Shown: piece by piece, positions 35,756 through 49,700 of the stretch
Position numbering within the stretch: the stretch's first letter is position 1
Layout: the number at the start of each line of letters is the position of its first letter
From: Tetrastigma voinierianum
Lineage: Eukaryota > Streptophyta > Magnoliopsida > Vitales > Vitaceae
Direction of reading: 5' to 3'
DNA length: 64,000 bases
NCBI GenBank assembly: GCA_016808115.1
Contig: JAEQBH010007406.1
Location: forward strand, 1 to 64,000
The notes under the pieces: generated by a model
Told to the model about the DNA's origin: nothing
Database searches by the model: none
Seen by the model: the letters and a program-made list of their open reading frames with translations, nothing else
Position numbers and translations under genes: made by a program

Positions 35756-37777
35756 ATGGAAGAGGAAGAAGCACACAAGTGGTAGGAAAGTCTGGTGGAG
35801 ATGGACTTGTAGAGGTAAGAGGTAGGTACATGATCAGAAAATATTGATGTTAGCAGTAAGTGGTAAAGCTGATAGTCGAAATGTGAAGTCTTGGGAGATT
35901 TGATCCTTGCCTACGGTTGTGGATGAAGATCTGGATTCGAACAAGTATGCTTTAGGAGACCAAGAGAAGAACACCCGGGGAGGAAAATCAGGGTTTGTAG
36001 ATTGTAACCGATCTCTGGATTCAGGAGTATAGAGAAATTCAAATAGTGAGATTGAGGATGATTTTACATCACCTCAAGGAAATTTGAGGTGGAGTTGATT
36101 CTTCAGTTGAAGCAACATAGAAAGACATTATTCAAGTCCGGGTCCTGACAGATTCCAGTCATTTCATGCTATTCGACAAACTTTCTCTTCTACTAGTCTT
36201 GATTTTGCCCCTGGTTATGGGGATGTTGGGTACTCTCCTGTTGGTTCGCCTAGAAAGCCTCGGCCTAAACCTTTAATGCCGAATGTGTCCCCGGAGCTAT
36301 TGCATTTAGTGGATTCTGCTATTATGGGGAAGCCTGAGAGCTTAGACCAATTGAAGAATATTGTCAGTGGTGCAGAGATTTTTGGAAATGGTGAAGAGAC
36401 AGAGAGCATTGGTTTGTTAGTAGTTGATTCGCTTCTTGCTACCATGGGTGGTGTTGAATCATTTGAAGATGATGGGCTTCACAATCCACCTAGTGTAATG
36501 CTGAATTCTAGAGCTGCTATTGTGGCTGGTGAGCTTATTCCTTGGCTTCCATGGGAAGGTGACAGTGAGATTATTATGTCTCCCAGGACCAGGATGGTTA
36601 GAGGATTGCTTGCTATACTGCAGGCTTGCAGTCGGAACAGAGCAATGTGTTCTACGGCTTCTCTGTTAGGAGTTCTTTTGGGGTCAGCTGAGAGAATTTT
36701 TACGGAAGAAGTTGATTCATCTGAGCTGATGAAATGGGATGGGACTCCTTTGTGCTATTGTATCCAATATTTGGCTGGACATTCACTTGAACATATGTGA
36801 TTTGCGCCAAATGGTTTCAAGTTATTAGGAACATACACTTACCCCTTGTATGACAGCCCATTCAGCCTTTGCAATGGAGAAGGCGATGAGTGGGAAAGAG
36901 TCAAGGGGGCCATCATGTACATTTGAGTTTGATGGAGAAAGTTCTGGATTGCTGGGTCCTGGAGAGAGCCGTTGGCCATTCACTAGTGGATATGCCTTTG
37001 CGACATGGATATATGTTGAATCATTTGCAGATACACTGAATACAGCAACAGCAGCAGCTGCAATAGCAGCTGCTGCTGCAGCCAAGTCGGGTAAATCATC
37101 AGCCATGTCTGCTGCAGCTGCTGCCAGTGCACTTGCTGGTGAGGGAACAGCACACATGCCTCGGTTGTTCAGTTTCTTATCTGCTGATAACCAGGGGGTG
37201 GAGGCATACTTCCATGCACAGTTTTTAGTGGTTGAAAGTGGTAGTGGAAGGGGAAAGAAGGCTTCCTTGCATTTTACTCATGCATTCAAGCCACAATGCT
37301 GGTATTTTATTGGTCTGGAGCACACGTGCAAGCACGGGTTACTGGGGAAAGCAGAGAGTGAGCTGAGATTGTATATTGATGGAGCCTTGTATGAAACTCG
37401 GCCGTTTGAGTTTCCTCGGATCTCAAGGCCACTCGCATTTTGCTGCATTGGGACAAACCCTCCTCCTACGATGGCTGGTTTACAGAGACGTCGTCGTCAA
37501 TGCCCTTTGTTTGCTGAAATGGGGCCAGTTTATATTTTTAAGGAACCGATTGGGCCAGAGAAGATGTTGCGTTTGGCTGCTAGGGGAGGAGATATTTTAC
37601 CTTCTTTTGGTAACGGCACAGGTTTACCTTGGCAAGCAACAAATGATCATTTGCAAAGTATGGCAGAAGAAAGTTCACTTCTTGATGCAGAGATTGCAGG
37701 ATGCATTCACCTACTCTATCATCCCAATTTGCTTAGTGGGCGTTTCTGTCCAGATGCTTCCCCTTCAGGCTCTGCAG
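35756..37777 (+). CDS. BCHC2: BCHC2 exon 1 (start codon and ConA-like domain)
   Basis: The likely start is ATG at 35756 (MEEEEAHKW), followed by a stop after nine codons because one G seems missing (GTGGTAGG). The frame is usable again from about 36170 (SPVGSPRKPRPKP) through 36800. A shift near 36790-36850 moves to the frame 36850-37777, which carries SRWPFTSGYAFATWIYVES, the alanine-rich insert, LRLYIDGALYETRPF and CPLFAEMGPVYIF of the ConA-like domain. The exon ends TCTGCAG|GTG. Translating on past 37777 gives only intron. Confidence 0.8.
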
Positions 37778-40700
37778 GTGTCTCAGTCATCTCTTGCATA
37801 TTTTCTAACAGTAGAATCATATTGAATTCCAGCGCATTGAAATTTATTTTCCTTTTGCATACTCCATCCTTTCCAAGTTATGAAGGACCTCTCATTGTTA
37901 CTTGCACAGTTTGCAATAATGCTAGTAACTATAGAAGAGTATTTTCTCTGAAGTTGCCTGAGTGCACTTCTTATTCTTTTTATCTGTTATTGTTAAATTT
38001 CTTTCTAAACCCTGATGTTGTGGAATTAGTGGTGAGGAGCTATTGTCTTCATATTTTCTATCTTCCCTATCCTGAACAGTTACATATCAGTTTACTTCAC
38101 CTCTTCATCCACCTTCAACCCCGAAACTAATCAATAAAATTGTTTCTGATGGAGACAAAGTGCTTTTACCATTGTTGTACTGAAATCTTTTGGCATATGG
38201 CTGATAGATCTGTAGTATTTTTCACCTTATACTGGCATGAAGTATTTTGAATGCTTCTCTTTTTTAGATAATGTTTTTTAACGTTTCAGGAATACTCAGA
38301 AGACCTGCGGAGGTTCTTGGGCAAGTACACGTTGCTACAAGAATGCGCCCGACTGAAATCTGTGGGCTAGCAATGGGGGCCCACATGTCTTTACTGCCAC
38401 TGGCAGTATGCAATGTGCATAAAGATACCTTGGAACCTCAACAAGGGAATACTCCTTTGTCTGCTGCAGCAGCTGCTCTTGCTGCTCCAATATTTAGAAT
38501 TATATCCGTGGCTATTCAACACCCTAGAAACAATGAAGAATTGTGCCGTACTAGAGGATCTGAGATTTTGTCACGAATCTTAGACTATCTCTTGCAAACA
38601 TTGTCCTCACTTGAAATTGGAAAGCGTGAGGGAGTAGGAGATGAAAGAACATTTGCTGCGGTGTGTCTCTGTGTCAGTCTCAGAAAAGTAATCATACTTT
38701 GAAAGTGAAGCTTTTTAGCATGCTTCTATTGGATCTGAAAATTTGGAGCTTATGCAACTATGGACTGCAAAAGAAGCTTCTATCCTCACTTGCAGATATG
38801 GTTTTTACAGAGTCATCAGTAATGCGAGATGCTAATGCTATCCAGATGCTTCTAGATGGCTGCAGGAGATGCTATGGACATTAGTGAAAGGACCTCTGTA
38901 GATACATTTTCTCTACATGAGGCAACGCGTCCTGTTGGAGAAGTGAATGCTTTGGTTGATGAACTCTTAGTGGTCATTGAACTCCTTGTTCTAGCAGCTC
39001 CGTCATTATGGTGGAGGATGCGGTGTGGATTAACTTGTTGAAACTTCAAAGCCGATCAGTCATTATAATATATATATATTTATATATTTCATGTACCATA
39101 TATATTATATATCTCTCTTCATCATTCTGTGCTGATAATCTTCCTTTTGTTATCATGGGCAGTTTGCAGATTCAACATTGGGTTCAAGAATATAGTAAAA
39201 AATATCTTTCATGTATAACTTTCTTCAATGAATCATTTTCTTCTCTTTTAGATGTTTGCAGCAGATAACCATTCTCGTTGTTTTCTTTAGAATATTGTAT
39301 ATACCATCGAAACCACGACCTGTGTTTGCTTGGGTTTTGAAATGGAGGCTTCCTCTGTACTGATGGGAAGGGAAGTGTAGAACTATGGGAGGATCATAGA
39401 AAAGCAGACATGATTCTGAAGACCCTGAGGTGTTTAGATCAAGGGACTTATGGCTGAGAGAGGGTGTAGAGGCACCACAGGCGCTATGTGGGCTGAAGTG
39501 ATGCGCGAAAGAAGAAGATTCGGCTTTGACTTCTGGGATCAGTGGATGGGAGGTGACCTTCAGAGAGGAAGGCTTTTGAAAGGTAGGGATCTTTTGGAGG
39601 GAGGAAAGACAGGTCAAGCTTCTGTAACTCTGTGGGAGGACTTAATGTTAACAAGCTGCAGGGGATAGCTTTCTGTGGCCTTTTGGTAGTTTAGCCAGAT
39701 ATTTCCGAGTTGGTATATCTTATGTTTCTTTAACAAGTATTATGAGCAAGATTTTTAAATTTTTTTTATGGCTGTAAAATTTCTTGTTTATTATTAAAAA
39801 TTAATATGATTTAATTTTTTGCTAACTAAACATAAAAGTAGCAATGTAATTTTCTAATCCCATTTCTACGATTTCCAAACTTTATAATGAGATCAATGGA
39901 TTCCTGGGGTACCAAATGATCTATTCCCAGATGATTTATTTCCATTTCCTAGATTTAGCGTGCCTGTTTGCTAGGTGCTATTAATACTGTTTACCTGTAA
40001 AAAAATAGTTCTGTTTCTAGATTTTTTAATGAGTGGGGCTATTGAGGTGTTGATGTTTTGAAGCTACTCCAGAATGTGGAATTCTTCTTCAAGCTGTCAT
40101 CAAAGCATGGAATCATGTATAACCCAATGTCTACCATCTGGCACTTTTATACAGGGTACTGATAATTTCAGTCTTATTTAACATGTTTACCTTGTTTTTT
40201 TTTCAGAAGCCTTTTTTATGTACGTAAAACTAGGTGTAAGACTTTCCTCAGAAATAGGAGGCTTTTAGAAAAAAGGAGGGGCTGGATATGTTTCAGTTTT
40301 TCTTAAGGTTAGGGTTCTGGCCTTATTTTGCATTTCCTAAGGGGCAGAAGGTGATGGTTGCAGGAAGCACAAAGAAGAGTGGAAGTGGCAGTAGAGGTAG
40401 ATTTATTTTTTATTTATCCAAGGTTTCAATAAGTCCGGGGTTTCTGTCTTAAAAGGCCTTCAGGGTGAAAGTTTCTATATCAGTTTATGGTTTGTTGTTT
40501 CTCTTTCCTTTTGAGTGTATTTGGTTACTACTACTTGTATGCATTGTCTGTACCTTGTGCACCTTTTCCTCGTGCTCTTTTAATATATTTGCACCTACCA
40601 ACCAAAAAGAAAAAAAACAGGTCTTAAATTAATGAACCTGTTTGTTCCGAGATGGAAGAAGATTTAACTAAGCAAATAGTCCACTTTCTCAAATGCTTAT

Positions 40701-43700
40701 CTTTGAAGAAGTTGGATACAAGATCAACATGGCCATGGTAGACTACCACTGAGAAGCATATTCAGAACATAGTATCTATTTGTCCTTGCAACACATGTCT
40801 AATTGCCTAAATGGTTTGTCTTTTTAAAACAGTGATATGGATAGAAATCACTGTTATTGGAATGAAAGTGAAACACAAGTTTATTTGTATACTTATGTAT
40901 TCATGTTTATATTTGAAGCATGTGCCTATGTATGTTTCTTCTTAATCATTGTCTTTTTATATACCTTCTCATCTTGAAATTGGAGAGTTCCTGGGCAGAT
41001 AGTTGAGGTCATTGTGGCATTAGTTTATGTCTTCTTAACCATTGTATTTATATACCTTTTCATTTTGAAGTTGGAGAATTCTCTAGGACATACTCGAGGT
41101 CATTGTATAAAAACCAGAGGTTGGCTATTTTATTAATGATGCTTCAACTGATGTCTTTGCTTGCCTTGCCTTTCGGCTGCCAGGGTGTTGCACCTCATAT
41201 ACAGGTTGGTGGTACAGCCAAATACATCAAGAGCTCACACATTTGCAGACGCATTTATATCAAGTGGCGGGATCGAAACACTTCTCGTCCTGCTGCAACG
41301 GGAAGTAAAAGCTGGTGACCACAGCGTCCCAGAATCTCCAATCAAGAATGCTGAAAGCCCACGAGTTCAGGAATCTGAACTGGATAGTTTTTCTGGGGTT
41401 TCAGAAATAAATCAAGGTGATGATGAAGCTACTTTAGAGGAAAAGGAACGAATATCATATGAGATTGATTGTGAACCGGAAACCAACAATACTGGTGGAG
41501 GCAAATTTTTTGTTTCCAGTGGCATTCACATTGAAAGGATGGCTTCTCTGTCTGAGAATCCTTTCCTAAAGAACCTGGAGTGGTATAAGTTTTCGATTAG
41601 TGCTGATAATCAGAGAATAAACGTCTACAATGCTGACAAGAGTGATGGGATTGTTGGAATCATTGGCCTCCCAGGTTAACTGGTGATCTCAGGGCATCTG
41701 AATTTGGTTCAAGTACTCCTGCAGATATGACAGTAACATTCGATTTAATAAGGTTGCATGGGGGGTAGCACCATGTTCCACGATAAAGTTTCCCTCCTTC
41801 TTTTTGCTTTGCAGAAGGCTTTTCAAGCAGCACCAAATAGGCTTATGACTAGCAATGTGTACACAGCTTTATTGGGAGCATCGGTATGTGATACTACTGT
41901 TTCTTTTATCACATTTGTTACAGTTGCTTTATTTATCAATGAAGTTGGTAGAATATGAAGAATAATTTATTAAAAGCAAGAACACAACAAAGTATATTGA
42001 AAGTATACAAAAAAGCGCCTGAGACAACAACAAAGAGAGCCAAGAAGAAACCAAGGTAGGATGGCTAGAAATACCTCCCTCCCTTGATAGAGTATAACCA
42101 CTTGAGAAATTCAATCATGATATTGAATTATGTCATCATCTTTAATACAAAGAGAAGATTATTAAGAAACATGTTTTTCAAACCTAGAATTGCTTATCTC
42201 TTTATTTAAACGAACTTTGATTTCTCTCTTTTAAAGTCAGAGAATATGTGAAAGGAGCATAACTTCTTCATTTTTACCCATAAAGAATCATACCATCAAC
42301 AAACTTCACTGGCCACCAGCAGACAAGAAATCTTGACTAGGAAAACCTAATGGAAAATGCATTCTTGCCTTATGGTATGAGAGAAAGGTACAATCAATTT
42401 GACTCCTCATCTGATTTACACAAGAAGCATCATAAACCTTTATTCCCCACTGTTGTCAATCAAGAGTTCAAACCTTTCTGTAACAAGCTTCTCATGCGAA
42501 TAGACACCATATGGAGCCATAGTTCAAAGACCATATTGGAAAGTTATGCTCCTCATCTCTAGGATGGCATAAAGTGATAGAGGATGTTTCTTTCTTCGAA
42601 ACTATTTACATTGCCCTTTCCTCCTCTCTACTCATTGACCTGCCTTGTAATTTAGCAAAAGAAAAAAATGTGTATGCTTTCAAGCTCCTAATCATTCAAA
42701 TTTCTAGTAAAGAAAAGAGTCGAACAAAAATTCTTCTCTATCTACTCCCACAAATCTGTCACGCAGGCTTCTTTTGATGGGGCAAAAGCAAAAAGAGAAG
42801 GGAAGGGAACATACAGATACTCTTTCCACACCAAATGTGCTTCTAGAATGTCATTCTCCTCCCATTTGACATTATTAAAGATGTTTTGTTATTGAAAGTA
42901 TCCTAATTCTTGTTGATATCCTTCCATAACCCAACCCGTACCCTTTTCTCTCTTTAGAAGACCTCCATCCCCCTTCTTTCTCCCCATATTTTTCACTTCT
43001 AAATTGTTGTCATAACACTTGTCTTTTGTTTACGGATCTCTTACTCTCTATACAACAATGTTTTATTGAGCAATGAGAGTATTCTTTCTCCCAAACCATC
43101 TCTTGTTCTCTCCATGTAGATAACGGACCACTTCACTAAATGAAGCTTTCTTTCCAAAGGCCTCCTCTCTCCTGATAAATTTGAATCTTCTTAAACCTTA
43201 TACTAACTTTTCTTGGGATGGAAAACAAATAAATGGAGTAAATGGGCACATTGTTAAAGGTATTTTGAGTCACAACAATCTACCTCTTTAGAAATTTATT
43301 GCCTTTTCCATAGAGAAAGCCTCTTAAAGAATCGATTCTCCATAAAGAAAACCTTTCAATTCTAATCTCTTTAAGATAATTTCAAATGATAGAAGAGAGT
43401 AGCGTTTAGTAGTATGTAGTTTTATAAAAGCAATATACCTATATAAAAAATAGTTTTAAAAGGCGCAATACTCTTGTAAGATACTAAAGTGTCTTATAAC
43501 TTGGGTATGAAGTCAAGCCTGAAGACATGTGTTTAGTGAAGTAAAATGTGACCAAAAAATGTATATCATTTATAAATATAGTTAGAAATTAAAATCCAAT
43601 CACAACAAATGAAGAATCCATTTGATAAAAATTTTAAGATTCCAAAATTTTAAAAGACGTTCAACAAAAGGTAATGAAATTATATATTTCAATATATAAT

Positions 43701-46700
43701 TAGGACTTTCAAGAATAAAATTGTTTCCAAAGGAAATAAAGTAGACTAGGTGCACATCTCTAACAAGACACATGCCAATGCAAGCAAAGCACTATAACTA
43801 GGGAGTTGTTGCACCTTGGACTCTTTTCAAACTATAAGTGATACTTCTGTGAAAGCAAAGAACTAAGAGCATAGAGAGGAAAAGCAGAATCCAAGTGGTT
43901 AGTTGGGAACTTGGGATAGAGTGTAAATTATTATAGGTAAAGATGGAGATTGATCAAGCTAGAGATTGGGGTTAGAAAATTAAAAATTTTCCTTCAGTTG
44001 GCAAATGTTAGAACAAAAAGTAGTCATATGAATAAGTTTCAATTCCGATTTCATGCTGTTTATAAGATATAGTTCTTCGCATATGCTAATTCGTTTGATG
44101 TTGACAAATTGGAAGTTGATGCATTCTTATTTCATGGGGATTAAGGAGGACTCCCACCTACTATTGTTATCCTCCTTTTGGACCTATTGAACCTAACCTT
44201 GATTAATGCTCCCTTAGCAACCTAGGTAAATGAGCATCTAGGTCTCCTAAGTATCAATGGGATCATGCGCTAGTTCTTCAAAATCATAAGGGAGTTTCAA
44301 TTGTTGTTGAATGTATGGCTTTAAGAGATATTATATTAGCTGCCAAGAATAAGAGATTTTTGGACTTAGAGATTGAAGGTGAATAAAAAATAGTTGTAGA
44401 TTGCTATAATAAGAAGATTAATACCCCTAGTTCTATTATGTTGTTAATGGAGGATATTTGGAATTTATCTTAGGGTCTAAATATTTATGTTTGTCAACAT
44501 GTCTATAGGACAAATAGAATTCTTGATTGTTTAGCAAAATTAAAAAAAGAATTTAGTATTTTATATTCAAGTGTTTGTTGGTCAAATTTCCCTAAAGATG
44601 CATTGTTTACAATGTTAACTATTCATTCCACCCCAAGTCTCAAGCAAGATAGATGTGAGCTTTCATCATCCTAGGAAGGAATTTCTTTGAATGCATTATG
44701 ATTACAAATATTAGTTTTGAAGACCATTGTGGTGCTCTTTTCAATCGTTTTTGTAAGATCTTTGTTCCGTAGTCATCTTTCACTAAAAAAAAAAGGTTGT
44801 TCACTGAGATTGAGCTATCGGCACCATTTGATTGGAAAAAAGCCTTGGTATGGGTTTTCTCAAACATATTTGTGGAAATGGTTTTTTCTATCTTTATTGC
44901 TTGTACCTATATATAATATGTTTCTTGATTTCCTCATCTTTTGTTGGATGATTTTCCATGTTCTTTGTATACTTGAGTTTTTCCTTCGGTGTTTGTAAGT
45001 GGATCTTATTTTACTTATTAGAAAGAGGAGGAATAGCTTGGCCCTCTATGGAAAGTGGTGGACCATGGACGTGTCCTTGTTGCATTTGGTTGTCTAAACT
45101 GGTCAATGATTTTTTTTTTTGGATAAATAAACACAACATTAATTACTAAAAAGCCTATTTATAAATAAGTTGGTCAATGATTTTGTTTCTTCACTTATAG
45201 CAGGGGAATCTAAATGAGTGTATCATGAATAAATTTTTTTTTGATAGTGAAATTTGAGAATATATTGACAAAAGGCGTAGCCACCCCAGAGTATACATGG
45301 AACATACGAGAAGAAAAACAAAAAGAGATGAGTAGAGGGACATATACTGACCACCCCAAACAAAAGTAATTTAGTGCTAGAGAGAATACACATAAGCAAA
45401 CTACAGATAGAGTACTAGCCCTCATAAATTATTCATGCGAAGTGAGGAAGTTATGAAAAGATGTTTCAATCTAATGGGAGCTATCATTATCGAAGACTAC
45501 CTGTTTCTTTGCTAAATCTCCCCCGAGAAGGCAAGGAAGAGTTGCCTTCCACATGTTTCTAGCTTTCTTTCTAATGAGGAAGGTTGTCCATGCCAACATC
45601 AACTCTTTAATCAAGGGAGGACAAGCCAGTACCACTCTACAGCGAGGAAAGTATGGCTGCCCGAAAGCCCCGGACAGGCGGTGGAGTAGAATGGTCTATG
45701 GTCTCCTCGTCTTCTTTGCAAAGGAAAATGAAACTGGCTAGAATCCTTTTTCCAATTGATCCGTGGTCAACACCTTACCTAAAGCCTGGTGAGACACACT
45801 TTCGGTTGGGGAGTGCAAGCGTTCGAATTAATATTTGTTGGGATAGCCGAGGTGTCACCTTAAAATGCATAATTAGCTTTGCTTGTGCATTTTGCGCTGT
45901 ATCCTCTAACTAAAAAATTTTGTCACTTTCCCTCTGAGAGATATTTTTGCTGCTAATCAGGCTGATAAGTCTATGTATTTCTTCCATTTCCCAATCGTGG
46001 CACGATGATCTAGGTTCCATTAAATGACCCCCTCTTAAGTGTAGTTAATTAGGACTTATTCGCATCCTAGATAGATGTGGTGGTTGGAGGGGTTTTTAGT
46101 TGTAGATACTAGGAGGGGTTTCATTTTTCTCATGTTCTTTCTTCTTTATGAAGGAAACTTCTTGTCTTATACTTTTCTCATTGATAAAAAAGACTTTTTT
46201 TTTGTACTTATTAACAAGATATGTAGGGTTTGCTCAAAAGACTTACTTATTGGCATCCTAGATAGATGTGGTGGTTGGAGGGGTTTTTAGTTGTAGATAC
46301 TAGGAGGAGTTTCATTTTTCTCATGTTCTCTCTTCTTTATGAAGGAAACTTCTTGTCTTATACTTTTCTCATTGATAAAAATGACTTTTTTTTTTACTTA
46401 TTAACAAGATATGTAGGAGTTGCTCAAAATTATGAGGCAAAATTCATCAAGGGAGACCTACATTGGGAGGATAGATTTTCTTGAAATGCAATGGTTTATG
46501 TTGAGAATTGTGGTTCTAGATGAGTGAGGAGTGGATGCCTTGAGGCAAGTAATGATAATGGGTCCAGATATGGTGAAAATGGCATTTTTGTTAGATGGAT
46601 GAGTTTGGGTTTGAGTTGAGATGTGGCCTTACCCAGAGGCCTTACCAAATCTAAAAGAAAACCAAGAGTGTTGTCCTTATTCTTAGGTGCTGGGTGTAGG

Positions 46701-49700
46701 TTGAGTAATGCAGAATTCTGTCACAAACTTGGTTGCACCCTTCCTCCTACCTTCTATAGTTGGATTATTATTCTGTATATCCTCCAAATCAAGAGGGATT
46801 TTCATGTTTTAGCATGAATAGGAGGACAATTATCAACGAGGATCTTGAAAATGGTGAGGGAATCGAGGTGGTTTTCAAGTTGACTTAGTCGTTTGAGATC
46901 TAATTGGAAGGAGGCAGAAGTTGAGGATCATAGCAGGAAAGAAAGAGAGGGATTGCTTCATGGATTTGGATTGGGAGATCAGAGCCTGCAGGGCCCACAC
47001 CAAGGAGGGAGTAAAGTCAAAAGATTCTTTGAATGGAAGGAGAATGAAAGGTTTTACAAGTTGGAGAATTGGGAAAATGAGATGGGATGCTTTCTTTTAT
47101 GCTTTGTTGCCGATTGTGATGGCAAAAGACACAAGATTTTCCTCCCTGAAGGCAAGAGCTTCATTAAGGGGTGGATGCTATTGGCCGAAAAGCTATGAAG
47201 TCTGGGGATAAAGGGAAAGCTTGAAGTGAGGGAGGAGTTTCGTTGTGGGGGAAGCACATCCAAGAACTATTCTCATGTTGAGGCCATTAGAAGCAAAAAA
47301 GCTACTGCGAATGGTGTTTGGTTGGATATAGGAGACTGTGGTCCCAAGGAAAATATGGGCTTTTTGAAGCATAGCTTAGTTGGAAGTTGGAAGGCCCCCC
47401 CTGACCCTTTTCCATCGGCATCAGAGATGGAAGTTTGGGCAAGGAAAGTTTGGAGGGTGAAGGGAGACCTATTGGTGGCTTTTTTGAATAAAGATCTCTT
47501 TTTTCTGGAATTTTCTGATCCAAAGGAAGCGAGGTGGGTCCTAAATGTAGGGAGAAGCTTTAAGGGTGAAATGTTACAACTAGACTGGTGGAGCCCAGAT
47601 ATTGGTTATGTAAAGAGGAAAGAGTTAGTGAAAGAGGCATGGTTGAGAGTGGTAGGGCTACCGCTGCATTTGTGGACTCCCAGGATTCTTAAGATGATCA
47701 GAGACAGTTGCAGAGGTTTCTTGGCATTAGATAAAGATACAACTTTGAAAACAAAGATCCTGTGGGCAAGGGTTCTAGTTAGGCTAGAAGGGAAGGAAAG
47801 GCCTAGCATGGTCAATATTTTGGCGGGGATGCAGAGTTTCGGGTTACAAGTGTGGTGGGAGTTACCGTCATGGAGCGCCGACGTCTACCCATCAAAGGGT
47901 GACTATAAAATGGTAAACTAGAAGTGGGAAAGCGCCGACGTCTACCCATCAACGGGTGACTATAAAATGGTAAACTAGAAGTGGGAAGCGCTAGAGCCGT
48001 GCACCCGTCAGGGTGGCCCTATAAAATGGTAAACCATAAGTGGGAAAAGCGGGAGGAAGACGATGAGGGGCTTACACACGCAAGCGAAGCATGTCTGGGC
48101 GCCGGGGCTGAAGGGTCATCATGTCGGTCATAATCGTTGCTTTGAAGGGACAACAGATTAGGGGGACTGGGTATCGGTGCTTGCTGCAGGAAAAGAGGTG
48201 GGTTTTGGGTCCTCAAGATCATGGAAAATATCTTTGGGGGAACCCGTGGGTTTCACCAAAAGTATACACTTGGGTGGGCCGGAGGAGCAACTTAAGCCCA
48301 TGGCCTCAAGACCCCATAGCCTGACAGCCCTTAGTGGGGAAGGCCTGAGGTTTGGCCCAAGAGAGGGCCTTTTGGAGAAATATGAGGGCTCTAAGGGGCT
48401 AATAAGCCCTGAAGTCCCTCAGTTAGGGCACTGCGTCAATCTTGTGGTTGTCGGGAGTGTGGAAGGAAGGGGAGGCGGCGACAATCAGAAGTGATGAAGC
48501 CTCCCGGGATCGGAGGGAAGTAAAGATGAGAGAGGAATCCACGGAAAGGTATGTTCCAACTGCGACTCCCTCCTACTCTGCTCCTTTTTTGGACCGAGCC
48601 TTTATACCAGAGAGGCCCTTTGGTCAGGGGGGAAGTTGTTGGCACAATAGTGGAGAAAGGGATGCATTCTCTTCCCAACCGCTAAGAGTTGTGATGCCGA
48701 CTGAAGGTGATTGTTCCCCAGAGTGAAGGGAAATGGTGGTGGTGGTGTTGGGAGAAGTCCAAAGGTTCCATATGGAAGATGAGGATCGAGAATATACGGA
48801 GGCCCGAGATGGGAGTCTTGGAGGATTGTCTTAATAAGTTCAGCAAATGCTTGGGCATGTCCATTCTGCGGGTTTGAAGAGGAATTCTTGTTGACAATTA
48901 ATGTCTTAGAATCGGTGAAGAAAGCAACATGAAAGGGAGGGAAAGGGGTCTGAGGGTCTACCCAGAGTTTGGCCAGGAAGCTAAAAGTTGACACAGACGT
49001 TAAGGATAAAGAGAGCACAGAAAGCCAGGTGCCTTAGGAAGAGGCGGGGACCTTCTTCTTTTTATGTTAAAAGTTAAAATTCTTTCATGGAATGTTAGGG
49101 GGGCAAACCATCTTTGAAAAGCGTCAAGATGATCAAAGCCTTCTTGAAATGCGAGTCTGAGCCTAGTTTGTCTCTAGGAAGCCAAGCTCCAGGGATTACT
49201 TGTGGGTTGATAAGGAGCTTAAGTGTTGGAGGTTTGTAGATTAGGTTGATGTGTCTGGTGGGTGCCTCGAGTATTCAATATTTTGGGACTCCAAGGTGTT
49301 CGACTCATGGATGTAGAGGAAAATTAAACTGCTCTATCTTGCAGTTAAAATGTCTGGAGGACAACTTTACTTGGTTTTTTATGGGGTTGTATGGATCCAT
49401 GGGTAGAGAGGAAAGAGAAATTCTTTGGGAGGATTTGGGGGCTATCAAAGGGCTTTGGGGGGAACCATGGTGCCTAGGAGGAGACTTTACCTGAGGGGAG
49501 GAATCGGGTAGGAAGAATCTCGGTGCCTATGAGAAGATTTTCTCACGGTCATTGATATTTGGAGCTAAAGTTGCAACTGAAAGGAGGAAGTTTCACTGGA
49601 AGGGTGAATAATCAAGAATGGCTGGCGGACGAGATGCCTAATTCGGCTATTGGGAAGCTTATTTTGGAGGAGCAGAACAGAGCCTCCTTTCAAGGCCAGT

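Noticed and set aside
36825..37157. 110-residue minus-strand frame with alanine runs
   Set aside because: It is the reverse complement of the BCHC2 polyalanine tract in exon 1; the plus strand has clear protein similarity.
37778..38130. Extension of the 426-residue frame past exon 1
   Set aside because: The sequence after 37777 loses all similarity and starts with a GT donor; the protein resumes at 38290.
46075..46484. Two near-identical short proteins (about 71 residues)
   Set aside because: They arise from a 191-bp tandem DNA duplication; no start context or family support.
46531..46545. CCTTGAG near 46.54 kb as a LINE target duplication matching 52629
   Set aside because: Only about seven bases match and the 5' edge of the LINE is not known, so chance is likely.
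47904..48030. TATAAAATGG as triple promoter
   Set aside because: It is repeated inside LINE coding sequence and explained by the tandem unit; no evidence of transcription starts.
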